A DNA stretch of 64,000 bases from Paramecium octaurelia. Lineage: Eukaryota > Ciliophora > Oligohymenophorea > Peniculida > Parameciidae. Made by a program: the position numbers and the translations under genes. Of this stretch, positions 51,701 to 63,757 are shown in pieces; within the stretch, counting starts at the first letter, position 1, and every line of letters begins with the position of its first letter. A model generated the notes under the pieces. The model was given only the letters and a program-made list of their open reading frames with translations. It had not been told where the DNA came from and did not search any database. The DNA is taken from positions 281,665-345,664 of the forward strand of contig CAJJDP010000052.1 of NCBI GenBank assembly GCA_905182995.1. Direction: 5' to 3'.

Positions 51701-52897
51701 TCAATAATGATCTCACCGTTGAAATGCTTTAATGGTTTTGGATTAATTGGATTCTATATCTTTGGAATACGATCAATAATGAAAAAGATCTATGCTCCAG
51801 CTACCTTTCCTTTTGCAAATGCTTAATAACATGGACCAGCTTATCCTATTGAAAAGCTACCCATCAAAATAGCAAAGAAAACAGTCATAACATCTCCTAC
51901 AGTGTAAATAAGTCCAGTATTGGTATTAGTCACTTAATCAGATAATAATTTAGCTCCATAATAAAAGCCTAATGCATAAGTCCAAATCATAAATGCAAAT
52001 ATAGATCCTAAAGCCATTCCTGAGAATAGACTATATTTAACATTAGTTCTGGCTGCCACCACAAGTTGTCTCGAATATTTCTCGCATTCATAATCTTCTC
52101 CATCCAACATTTTCACTGTTTTTATCGCATTCAAAGCTTGTTCAGATTCTGCTGCAGCAGTTGAGTAGCATTCCTAAGTGGATTTTACAGATTTCATCAC
52201 TACTACTGTCATTATAACCACCGAGAAGGCCAAACATGGCATTGCCGCTGTAATCACTAAAGCTAGTTACCAACCACTAATTATTTAAATTTATATATAC
52301 TATGAATATCCTATTATAAATCCACAAATAAATGTGGAGAATGTCATTATAAAGGTTCCTGCCTTTTCTTAAATTGCGCCTTCTACTGCAAAAGTTTCGT
52401 CAGCCACTTTAGTGTTAAGTTCATTTGGATTTATTGAATCAAACCAACCAACCTCTTACTTCAAAATTGCTCCAAAATATTCTTTTCTCATTCTAATACA
52501 CTGTCTTTCTCCAGATATCATGAATGTTGAGAAACTTAAGAAAGAAAGCAACCAAGAACAGCCAGCTAAGACTAAGAACCATCTATAAAATATTAATTCT
52601 CCATGTATACATTGCGGATATTCCTGCAGCTCTAAGCATTTTATCTGGATCATCCCCAGAGAATGCATCAGTCATATCACCAAATATCACGGAGAACATT
52701 GGCATTGTTACTCCGTTACCCGCTGATGATATGATGCCAATCAAAATTAAAAATTTGTCTGAAGATGTGGCATATCTATAAAGCTCCTTATAGGGAACCA
52801 TCTTCTAAGTCGCAAGTGATTCAATTTGTTAACTAGGTTTTGCAGTCGATTTATTTGTCAGCAGTTGATTATCTTCAACTTGTTCTGCTTTCTACAT
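48797..52897 (-). CDS. Full-length ABCB (P-glycoprotein-type) ABC transporter
   Basis: The product is about 1,323 aa arranged TMD1-NBD1-TMD2-NBD2. It starts [19 protein letters not shown], then six-helix domains. NBD1 has Walker [10 protein letters not shown], signature LSGGQKQR and Walker [16 protein letters not shown]2 has [17 protein letters not shown] and [13 protein letters not shown] charged, Gln/Asn-rich linker joins the halves. Introns (plus positions): 52583-52610, 52277-52300 (24 nt, stopless, removed by comparison with the family motif YGWQLALVI), 49980-50004, 49640-49666 and 48932-48956. All ATPase motifs are intact at both sites, so an active exporter of lipids, peptides or drugs is expected; the substrate is unknown. 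Confidence 0.96.
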
Positions 52898-53510
52898 GAG
52901 AAATAATTTATTATTAATATTAATTTTTAAATCGTTCTGAAATTCCTATATATATCTCCACAATTATAAATAAAAATACAATCTGATATTTTCTTTTATA
53001 AATCTTAATCATTATAAATTGCTCGTAAATATCCTATTAAACCAAGTTCAGACTTCAACTTTCTCCACTTTTTTACCTTTCTTAATCAAAAGAACTATCA
53101 TGTTCCCTTTTAAAATCAACCGTAAATTGTTGTAAGTTAGCATGAAACTTTCTTGAAAATCAAGGAAATTCCCTCTATGCAATTTTAAAAGGAAGGTTCA
53201 TAAAGTTCCTAATTCACCCGTTACATTAGAATGTTAAACTTACTTATATATTACAATTTACCAAATGGTAATGAGAACAGTAAATTATCTGCCAATTTCG
53301 AGCACAAATAATTGAAGCTAAATTCCCTTAAAAAGTTAAGTATGAAGGCTGAAAATATCAAAACTAAATTTAAATAACAGTCAAATATAACTTGAGTAAT
53401 ATATAATATAAATAATTATATTCCTTCATTTAATTATTAAAATAAATTATAATTAGAAAATTGCTTAGATTTAAGTTTTAAATATTTATTATATATATTT
53501 AATTATCACC
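52898..53510. other. AT-rich intergenic stretch
   Basis: There are short - strand frames of about 31 codons only; none is convincing. Should contain the ABC transporter promoter. Confidence 0.45.
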
Positions 53511-56500
53511 TCATTTTTTTGTCATTGGAGTATAATTAGGCAGGCGAGGTTTCAAGTTGTTGCTTGAATTTAATTTTTTAGAACTATCAAATTTTTATAC
53601 AGATGATTCTTAACGTCTAGGGTAATTTGTATCAGAGAATTATGAGTTAATTTTTTATAATTCCTTAACTCTCTAAGCCAACTCCTTACTTTCACTATAA
53701 TAATTTGACATATCATCATTTTACACTTGTATTTTTAGCAATCTAATTATTAATTTAAATGTTTACCTGTGTAAATCAGCAATTTCTTAATTTTGTATGA
53801 TTTTCTAATCTTCATATTCACGATTCAACTAATCAAATTATTTTGTCTTCTTTTCTAATTCATCTGCCAATTATTCACATTATATTCTTAGTTATTTGTT
53901 CTCTATCTTAAACTGACTAATTTCTGATTCAGCCGAAGCTATTTGTAATTGAATCTTTTCGATATCTCTTTAACCTTTTTATCGAGCCACTTTCATTTCA
54001 TCCTCTTCTTTTCTCAATCTAATATTAATCTATATATCTAACTTATTCTATAGTTCAGCTATTTTTTATTAATCAGATGCCCTTTCCTGTTCAATGTCCT
54101 CAATGAGATTCTGCAATTATTTATCCTTTTAATTCACAATCTAATTCACATCATCAAGTGATTAATATAACTTATGTATTATCTCTTCATTTTAAGATAC
54201 TTGATCTTTTAGATCAGTCTATTCTTATCTAAGTTTAATCTATTCTCTTTAAAATTGATTGACTAATAATTGAACTTCTGATTATTGTTACTTTACTAAC
54301 TTGGCAATTCTATTTTCTGTCTCTTAAGTATTCGACCTATTAAGAGTTCTTAATTTTTCTAATTCATTTTATAAAGTATCAACTTAGCCTTTCAAATCTT
54401 ATTAATGTTGTTGTTTTCTTTCATACTTCTTTAATTGTTTTGTTAATTCTTGTATTTAATCCTCAAAAGAATCTTTCATCTATATTTAATAATTATATTA
54501 AAGTACATCATTCATATTTTTCAAAGTACTAGATAATTCATTCTCAATGAGCATTCCATTACTTTTCAATGTTTTATTTTCATTCTTTAAATTTGTAATC
54601 AAAGCTGATTAATCTTCTAAGATGACTTATACTTTCTATAATTCATGCAATAACTCCTTATTTTCATCCTCCATCTTTTCTTTAGCATCTCTCAAATTCT
54701 CAATTTACTATTCAAATTATTTTTATGTCTCATCTAATGTTTACTCATATGCAGTTCTCAAATGTGAGGCACTTCCACTATATTAATCAAATATCTCATT
54801 CCTTATTTTTAACTTGTAATAGCATTGATATTGATACAATTTCATTTTCATGTTATATTTCCTTTCGGTTCCATAAATCTTTCACTTTGGTAACTATAGA
54901 TGCAATCAACAAATTATCTTCATTGTTTTTCATCCTAATTATTTATCTTAAATATTGTTCTAGACTAGCATGTTCCTATTTCATTTTTTAAAGTTCACTA
55001 ACAATTCGTCGCTTGATATATTTCCTTTATTCCTAATTTATTATTAATATTTTTACTTTGATAGTTTTCACGTACTTTTAATGTCTTTACATGAGTGATT
55101 CATTGTTGAGAATCAATTAATTCTTCTATTTCAACTCTGTATCTAATTGCCTCTTAATATCTTCCTATTTTTATTCTTATAACTCCTAAATGTTAATTAA
55201 TTTATCAATTTAGATTCTTAGTTATTCATTTTCTTCTTATAATTGTTAAGAATTGCGTTTGAAATTTTGATACTGCATTAGTTCATCTTCTAATTATTGT
55301 AATTCCTTGCTTTTGTAATTCAATAATTTTTCATTTTCAGATGACTCATTCAATAGTCTTTCCAATTATGAATTCAGCAATTGAACTTTATCATTTTTAG
55401 TTTTGTTTTCTCCCTCCAATTATCTGTATTATTCCATGAGTTCATCTTTCTATTGCTTTAATTACTTTTAGATTTTAAGAACTTCAGTTTGACGATTACT
55501 TACATCATTTTTCAATTCTTCAATATATTCTAACTGTTATTTGGATCTCTCCTACAATCTTTAATAATCAGAATCTAACATCTTAACTTATTAGGTTAAT
55601 TAAGATATCGATTTATTCTGATTATTGATGGTTTCTTCTCTTGATAAAAGTTATTCTTAAATTTCATTTCTGTCCTTAACATCTAAATGCAATTTGTTTT
55701 ATTGTCTATTCCATTATTCCTTGTAGTTATCAAATTCATCTTATTATTTTTTCATAAGAGCATCTTATTCTCTAAGCTTTTGGTTTGTTTCTGATATTTT
55801 CTTTTATAATTCATTGACTTGCTACTCGTATTAGATCTTTGGAATATAATTGCTTTCAATTTATTATTGTTACTACAACACCACAGATTCTAGTTCAGTT
55901 TAAACTCTATCCAATTCATTTAATAGGTTGATTTTTTACTTATCTGAGTCATCACATTGTTGTTTGTTTATTTATTCAAATTAGTTTCTTAAAGTATAAA
56001 TGTTTTTATCATGAGATTCTTTCAAATCCTCAATAGACTTTTAGGCTTATTGTAATTAAAGTTGATTCTATTATTGCAATTCATTAATCTTTCTTTGAAA
56101 CTATTATGTTTCATTTTATAACTACTCAGCATGATCTCTGATGAGCTAATCTAATCTAATTTATAATTATTTTGCATTTTATTTGTGGAACGTAGACTTT
56201 TCTTTTTTCTTTTACAATTTTTAACTTAATTTGTGGATTTCATTTTAATAGGTGTGTGCTTCTTTTTCCAACCTTTTTTCGTATTCACTTTTTTATTAAT
56301 TGAATTGTAAGGTTACTGCTTCTAATTAATTTTGTAGGTTGGAAATTGTATACTAGGTCTTAGACTCAGAATCAGTTGATTTTTTTTTATATGAAATCAC
56401 CTCACCCTCTAATTCTTAATAAATTTTATTCAATTACTATACTTTTAACTACAAATTTTCACTTATCTTATGTAATTATTCTATTTCTTAAACTTGCTAT

Positions 56501-57306
56501 TTATTAATTAATTATAATTTTTCATTTGTTTGAACCAATTACTCATATTCTTCCTTCAGAATGTTATACTCTTTTGCAGTGGTCTAGAGTTGCTAAACTT
56601 CCTTAGCAGTTTAATTAGCCGAAGACAGTTTTTATTCTAATTGCGAAACCTTGTTATTCCTTAACTTAAATAATAAATCCTTACAGCGAATCATTATTCT
56701 GTTATAAATACGAAATCTGTTCCTGCGCTTATTAAACCTAGTTTTAAGCCTATGCTTCTTTATCAGCTTGCTCATCCTGGATCATCTATAACTCTATCGC
56801 TAACTGCATAATTGATGATAATGATACTTTTCTTTTATCTTATTCAATTTTTCCAAATTCCATTTTGAGATAGGCATATTAAGAAGAAAGCTTCTCTATG
56901 AGGACTTCTCTCTCACTGAGTATTATTTCCTCAAACATCTCCCTGACCCTTTGATAAACAAATTCTTATGAGGTAATATCTTGTCTCATTGTATCAATTA
57001 GTTCATCATTCATAATCTAACTTTGTATATTTAAAAATCTACTTTATCAAGTGCTTCTTTGACTGTTTCAAAGAGTGTTTAATATTTCATATCATAAAAA
57101 CTTCGCATTGTTAAAATTCTTTCATTATATTAGGCCTCAAATTCCTATTTCAATTAAGCCTCAAGAGATTATGCATGATGTGGTGATCCAAAGGATGAAC
57201 TTTGCAGATTCTTTCGAGAAGCCTCTATATTAATATTTGACTTCGATGGTGAAAATCCTGTGAAAGATAGAGTTGGCCTATTTTTTAGACTCTTATCGAA
57301 ATTCAT
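53511..57306 (-). CDS. Long coiled-coil protein
   Basis: The product is about 1,220 aa. The first 50 residues are Ser-rich (RPTLSFTGFSPSKSNI), after which almost the entire chain is predicted coiled coil, very rich in Gln, Glu, Leu and Asn, with no globular domain that I can see; the last 60 residues are basic and disordered. Introns resolved by frame (plus positions) include 57017-57042, one of 25 nt near 56680 and others near 55035, 54830 and 53740. Such proteins in ciliates are often basal-body, golgin or cortical-cytoskeleton components; no specific match is made. Open frames on the + strand inside it are antisense shadows. Confidence 0.85.
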
Positions 57307-57440
57307 TTATTTCAAATTTAAATTAATATAACAATAAATTTTTATACCATTACAACTCAGCTTAGAAGTCTTCAAGTAAGACAAATAAATTTATTTATTT
57401 AATAAATTTTATTTTACAAATCATCATAAATTACTATATT

Positions 57441-59709
57441 TCAACATGATAATAATAATTCAAAATCATTTTTGTTCATGAAATCATCATTCCCCATTCT
57501 TTTAGCTGGAAACAAAGGATCAATGATAAATCTCATAAGATTTTCTAAAAGCCCAGTAATTATCTTAGTCAAGACAGGACAACCAGTCTCTATACAAGGA
57601 TTAGTATTGAATTCTATAAGTATTGGTTTAAAATTGTTAGAAATCATAAAATCTAAACCATACAATTCGAATCCTAAAATTTGATCTTCATTGCTGATTT
57701 TATCAATAGCTGATTGTGTGGCCAATTTAGTAAGAGCCTATCTTGAATATGAATATTATACCTTCATATCAGCATATAATTCATCGAAACTGTATGAGCT
57801 ATTGTTTTATTTGTTCTATTCTATTAAATATGCTTAAAATTGATCATAAGAGACTTTATTTCCTTTTTCAAATTTTCCATAGCCATTTAATTTATTCTAG
57901 ATTGCATCATTAGTTAAGTGAATCTTCTGATTGTCTAATGACTCCAAAGTGAAGAAACTACTTGATGTTCTCAAATAGCCTTTTTTGTACCAATAAACTA
58001 ATAAGCTATTTCTATCAGATTAGGATACCTCTTTTAACTCCATTCATAATAGTGATTAAACAATACCCTCTTATATCAAACTTTCTCTTCTGATATAAAA
58101 ATGGATTTTCAATGTATTTTTAAAGAATGAATGTATGACCTTGTTGAGTGATATGTTGGACAATTTCAGACATTTAGTTTGTTACTATAAATGCTAATAT
58201 TGATGTAGGTACCTTTAATTCCATTGCCCCTATTACTATCCTCTCCTGGTTTAATGATCCATATATTTTTAATATCCTTGTCCTATGACAGATGCTAGAA
58301 TGTTTATTAAAAATTAATGAACTCTCGATCTGTTGGTCCATGAATATGATAGGTTAATGGAATGTAATTCCACACATCAATACTCTATTCTGAACAATAT
58401 TCTGAGAGATTATGGAAAAGCCATTTCTTATCACCTAATTGATAGCCCCCTTTAAGATGGTTGTGAATGCGAATGTTCATAGTCTGATGATTTAATTGAA
58501 TCAATTCCTTGTAATTTTGTAACTTAAAATATAAATAAAATAATCTACATTATTTAAGATAGATGGACTGTCTATATTATATTCATTTAATTTCTTTTTT
58601 GATTTTCCTTCAACCTTGTCCCAAGCTTATCTTATTAAACTCATTTACTAAGAGTCAATCCAACTATTAATTTCCTCAGATATGATAGTCTGAGGAATTG
58701 GTTTTATTTCTGAAGGTTGCAAATCAATGAATTTTTGAGTCCATACAAAATTAATTTCAGCATCGTCCTCTATCGAATTTGCAATACTCCATTATGGCCT
58801 TAAGTTAAATATTCCTTTGATCATCATATGATTATTGCCTCTGCCTACAAACAACTTATAATATTTTTGGTGTAAGGCAGGAATCACTTGAATACCATTA
58901 CAGAAATTAATTAATTAATTGATTTCCTGATAACTTGGATTCTATATAAATTTAGTAAATCCAATATCCCAAAATCTAGTATCATCAATCACTATTTTTT
59001 TGGCTTTGCAAATTGGACCTTGTATTTTTTTTCTATCATTATCTTTCGATGGTGGACTTTTGGTCTTCTCCTTTCTAATCAAAAGTGGAATCAATTTCTC
59101 CTATTACTTAGGAGTTTATTCCTTTTAGATTGGTTGAACCTGCACTTATTTCACTTAAATCAATTAGCCTTTTAGTTATTCTAATTCATATTCTTTTTAA
59201 GCCACTGATTAACATCTCTGAGATCTTTTATAGTACTTTTTCCTTTGAAGTATTCTTTAGAACGTTAGATTATCATTAGCCTATTTAGTTTTTCTCATTA
59301 ATTCTTCCAAAAGCGATTAATTTCTGCTCTTCCTATTTTATAATTCATAGATCTATGACAAAATATCATAAGTGGTCTGATTTTTTTATGCATTTTTTTG
59401 CAATGGAGTCAATAATTATGTGTCTGTAACCTTCAGTTATGATTTATTGGGTGTTTCAATTTCATTTTCTGTGATATTCGGTCTATATTGGCTTTCGATC
59501 TATTGAAAGCTTCCATTTTTCCTCATTGATGATAAAAACTATTTTATTCCAGACTCTGCACTTCCCTGAGTATTAGAGACATATCCTTAGCATACTTAAT
59601 TTGACCCCATTTGCTTTTCCCATAATTCTTATCTTCTTTTATGAACTGAGTTATTATCTAAAGATTTCCCCATTGATTCTTACTCCTTTGGTGGACCTCT
59701 AACTCTCAT
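57441..59709 (-). CDS. TTL-family tubulin-modifying ligase (TTLL)
   Basis: The product is about 719 aa. After a 230-residue Gln/Ser/Lys-rich N-terminus with a coiled coil, the TTL domain shows WIIKPGEDSNRGNGIK (ATP-grasp), QKYIENPFLYQKRKFDIRGY, YWYKKGYLRTSS and a C-terminal ILIEFNTNPCIETGCP with the metal-binding Glu and Asn. These enzymes add glutamate or glycine chains to tubulin tails of cilia; the sequence alone does not decide which. Introns (plus positions): 58523-58548, 58185-58212, 57998-58028 (31 nt) and 57738-57761 (24 nt, stopless). Each removal restores the ATP-grasp motifs. The tail is short, so no microtubule-binding extension is present. Confidence 0.93.
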
Positions 59710-60191
59710 TAATAATTTTAATAATATAAAATGATGATATAATATATGTAATTTATAATATATTACTTAATTTAATATATAAATATATGTATTTATATAA
59801 GCTTTACAATTATAAACTGGTCCACAAATATGTGCTGCAGATTATTTATATAATTTCAATCATTTAATTTCTAAATAGAGGCTTGAATTAAGTCATTTTC
59901 ATTTCTTGAGGATAAAATTGCCATAATTAGCAATTTACTTTGGTCCTAAATTATAAATAGAAATAATTTAAAAACCAAACCTAAAAAAAAATATTTGTAA
60001 TTAACTTCTAGAAAAAAGGAGGAATATGACTTTGATAATTTAATACTTTTTAGTATTTTTACATATTTGCATCTTGGCACACACGCCCAAATAGATAGTT
60101 TATTAATTAATATATTAAAAGCGTTGTATTATTACAGTATGAAAAGAATCGGCAATTGTAATAAGCTCTTTTATTTTAAGGGATCTCAAAA
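59710..60191. other. AT-rich divergent promoter region
   Basis: It lies between the divergently transcribed TTLL and two-pass membrane protein genes; no coding frame is supported. Confidence 0.5.
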
Positions 60192-62398
60192 ATGGATATA
60201 TTTGGATAATCGATCACATTAAGAATGAATAGGCAAAGCTCTTATAAAACTGTTTTCGGGGGATGCTCCTCCTTGATATTGCTAATAATTTTGATTTTGA
60301 TCTTCTCATCCAACATTAGATCCTTTTTCAACAAGGAAAGTTTAAGTGCAACTGTTTTAACTGAATTTGAAGAAATTCCATCATTGTCACTAATTGACGA
60401 TTCATTTTTTTTATTTGCTGTTCAAATAGATTAAGACAATTTTTTATCTAAGCCTTTTTATGACATCAAAATAGATTAGTATCATGTTCAAAAATTTTTG
60501 AATGGTTCGGTAATTTAAATAGAAAAAGAAATTAAATTGATACCTTGTACTTTAGATCGTTTTAATAAAATATTCTCTTAATTTGGACGAGACATGACAG
60601 ACTAATTCAATCAGTTTAAATTACATGATTTTTTGTGCTTCGAGTAAGTGTTTTAAATTATTTTTATAGCTATAACCAAACAATTTCAATTTAAGGAACT
60701 TATTCAAGTATTTAAAATAAATATTGCTTTTCTAGATTTAGAGTTTGATTATTTGAAAATTCAAGTACAATAATGTTCTAATAAAACAAAATGTGCTTCA
60801 ACTGAAGAATTATAATAAGAGATCGATAAAAATGGAGCATTCAAAATTAAGTTGTTTCCAATCAATAAAGTATATTATAGAATAATTTAGATCTTAAATC
60901 CCTACAAACCAGAAGATAATTATTTGCAAACATTTTTAGACGATTCATTCTTCTTCAGATTTCTTCCCTCAAATATTTATAAGTCTGTAGATCTATTTAT
61001 CAAAGAATACGAAGTCACCAATGATCAAAGTCTATTTCCGTTTAGTTATTTGGAATATTCATAATTTTACACGCTAGATCAATCAGAAATCAAAGAGAGA
61101 ACTGAAATATAAAATAACTCAGTTTAATCTTTCGTACAAATCTAGATAAGAAAGAGTCCTTACAAAATTAAAATATTTAGGAAATATTTGAAAATAGATG
61201 AATTATTATCCAACTTAGGAGGCATCCAATAGATCTTCATTTTTTTTATTGGGACTGTCTTAACAATATACAACAGATTCCAACGTATTTATTACCTTAA
61301 AATTATAAAGTGCTCGTTGAATTAGCTAATAAATTGTATGAATTCACTTTGGTATCTTTTCAAAAAGAGAAATATTATTAAGACAATTTAGATTTGGTGA
61401 ATTAAATGATGCAATATAAACAAGATAAGGTGTCACAATAGGATAAACCTCGAAACTCTGATATAGATTTAGAGATATAGCCTATGCATCAAAGTGTGAT
61501 AAATTAAAAGTCAAAAAATGAGTTACTGAAGTTCAGTGAATAAATAAGTCCATAATCACAAAAACGGAGTCCATTAAAAAAATAAACAGAAAATGTGATT
61601 AAAAAAAAAAATAAGTTTATTTATGAATAGGAAGCTATGGCATTTAAATTAAATTGTTCAAATGGGTTAGAATATTTCTAGTTATAAATTTAAAATTTAA
61701 TTTAAAGATCATAACCAATCTTAATGACGTTTCAAATGTTAATCAATTTTTTGACTTGCTAAAAAGTGTTTAGGCATAAAAAACATATTTAATTGATGAA
61801 TAAAGCTATGTAAATTGTATATTCAATTAATTAGAGATCAAATCACTGAATAAATAGATCTATTCAATATACTAACAAAATTAAATGACTTAGAGAAACT
61901 TAAAGAAGTGATTTTCTCTCAGCAACAGTTATTGATGTTCAATTTTGCTCCAAAACCGTTGATATCCTTAGACAATACAAAAGAAGTATTTAATCGGACA
62001 GTAGTTGAAGAAAGGACAAGAAGCAATAACACTAAATAGTAAAGCTTATCTTTAATTTTAGGGATGAAACCTCCTAAGAGTTAGAATCCTTAAATAAAAT
62101 ACACTACAATCTATAAGCAGATGCAAAGATGTATGCAAAGATTTATTCTGTATTTATTATTAATCTATTTAAGGCGTATGATGATGTACTGTAAGAAGCA
62201 GAAAATGATCAAGACCAGTCTATTTGTAGTAACTTGAGCAAATAAATAATTAGCAAGTTGGGTGCTGAAGTATAAACTATCTTTAAATTATCGAAACTAA
62301 TAGACTTTCATTAAAATCAAAACAACTCCAGAAGGAGAGGGATGACCTCAGATACTCTAAGAAGGGTCATATATACTAAAACAAATTTATAATAATGA
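60192..62398 (+). CDS. Two-pass membrane protein of a ciliate-type family, unknown function
   Basis: The product is about 684 aa in seven exons; introns are 60644-60669, 60708-60735, 61285-61310, 61810-61834, 62040-62062 and 62150-62173. A first membrane helix follows a short cytoplasmic start ([17 protein letters not shown], residues about 21-40). A roughly 320-residue extracytoplasmic domain follows, then a second helix preceded by LSNLGGIQQIFIFFIG, and a long cytoplasmic tail rich in Lys, Gln and Ser. Proteins with this layout (two membrane helices around a lumenal domain, with a Gly-Gly motif before the second) are common in ciliates and have no assigned role. The internal ATG at 60225 is in frame, but 60192 is the first. 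Confidence 0.82.
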
Positions 62399-62524
62399 TT
62401 ATTTACTTATTCTTTATATGATTCTAAATAAATTTATGAAATAGAAGGATGGTAATGTTAAAAAGAAGAAATTTAATGTTATATTTGGTGTATTTATTAT
62501 ATTGTACTAAAATATTAATGCTCA

Positions 62525-63198
62525 TCATTTTTTTGTTGTTTTCTTGGCTCCACCTCTTTTTGAGTAGAAGACATCATCTCTTCTGAATTCAAATTCTAAT
62601 TCTCTTGTTGTTAATAATTTATAGACAGCTCTGATTGCATCAAGTCTTGGTTCGACTTCATTTTTATCTTATTCATCCAAAAAGCTAATTGTGAATATTG
62701 AATAGTACATTCTATAGAATTTAGTGCCATCGACTCTAACTCTTGTTCTTCTTCCCAAGATGGTAGATGGGGCAACAAGATCATCAAGAAGTCCATCATA
62801 GACAGATGTGAGTGTTCTTGAGTTTGGTCTTGTTTATGATCTGTGACTTTTAACCCACTTGCTTTCAATTGTTCTCTTTGCAACAACCAATATTGTTGCC
62901 TTCAATCTCTTTTCTAATTCTGGTAATAATTTTGAGCTAAGCAATTTACACAATGGGATACCTCACTTTATTGTAGATTGATAAGCATGGATGGGGGATG
63001 AATACTAAATAAACTTGCTTCTTAGCATTGATTTTTGCTGTATAATCAACAACTGATGAAACCTTAAGATTCTTGGCTTCTGTGACTGATTGCTCGATTT
63101 AGGTCAATGCAACACCAACTTATTATTCCAAATTTGTTAACTCATTATTGAACATATACTCTTACTTCACTTTTTTTCCAGAACTTATTTGCTGCCAT
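62525..63198 (-). CDS. RPS7: 40S ribosomal protein eS7
   Basis: The product is about 207 aa. The family signature is clear after splicing: KLLPELEKRLKATILVVAKR, then SRTLTSVYDGLLDDLVAPST, ILGRRTRVRVDGTKFYRM and the C-terminal LLTTRELEFEFRRDDVF, followed by a Lys-rich extension ending KKTTKK. Introns (plus positions): 63141-63165 and 62937-62961, both 25 nt. The protein binds the small-subunit rRNA and is essential. Most of it is repeated, up to the window end, after the gap at 63757. Confidence 0.95.
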
Positions 63199-63756
63199 TC
63201 CTGATAAAAATTTGATTTTTTATTTAAATCTTTTTATTAATTATTTAGGCACATTTTTATTAGCAATTCCTTATCATTTATAATTCCCTAAATAAAATAT
63301 CCCTAATTCAATTATCCCCATACAAATGTAGGATATAATGTATAGATTTCAATACACCTAATCATTAAACCCTCCCATTCTTTGATTACATTTTAGTTTT
63401 CATAAATCTTCAAGATAAAATTTGCTTAAACCTCAATTTTATCATTCAAAAATTCCATCATTGCAAATCGAAGTACATTAACAATAATTTTAACTGAGAT
63501 ATGTATTTTCCTTAAAACATATCTTAATTAGTCTTATGAATCACAATCCTTAGCAATAATGTAATAGGTCTTTTATTTAGAATGCATATCCATTTTAATA
63601 ATATCTTTGAACTTTTTAAATTATTACTATTTTTCAAGCATGGTTTCTTTATTCCATTTCAACTTAACCGATGTATTAGAGATCATACGTCTAACCAAGT
63701 AAATTTTAGTAGGTTTTTATTCTATATTTAATAGGAGTTAATACGTTGGGATACTA
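63199..63756 (-). CDS. Unidentified gene, 5' end cut by the gap
   Basis: Upstream of eS7 on the same strand, an open frame from the gap reads about 160 codons with ordinary composition (IYLVRRMISNTSVKLKWNK, YYIIAKDCDSQDQLRYVL, KIIVNVLRFAMMEFLND). I recognise no family. No TGA occurs before the frame enters the eS7 start, so an intron near 63290-63350 must be missing from the model; a 32-nt GTA...TAG removal would end the protein soon after. The 5' part lies beyond the N at 63757 or in the following contig. Confidence 0.45.
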
Positions 63757-63757
63757 N
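63757..63757. other. Assembly gap (single N)
   Basis: A single N sits at the junction between the two copies of the second direct repeat. Confidence 0.98.

Larger units (their letters stand above)
62473..63756. repeat. First copy of a second exact direct repeat at a contig junction
   Basis: The 243 bases after the N at 63757 (63758-64000) match 62473-62715 at a constant offset of 1285. If the pattern holds, the repeat is 1284 bp and ends at 65041, outside the window. Confidence 0.95.

Noticed and set aside
54725-54991. + strand frame inside the long coiled-coil gene
   Set aside because: The - strand reading gives continuous coiled coil after removing a 25-nt intron; the + frame is a shadow.
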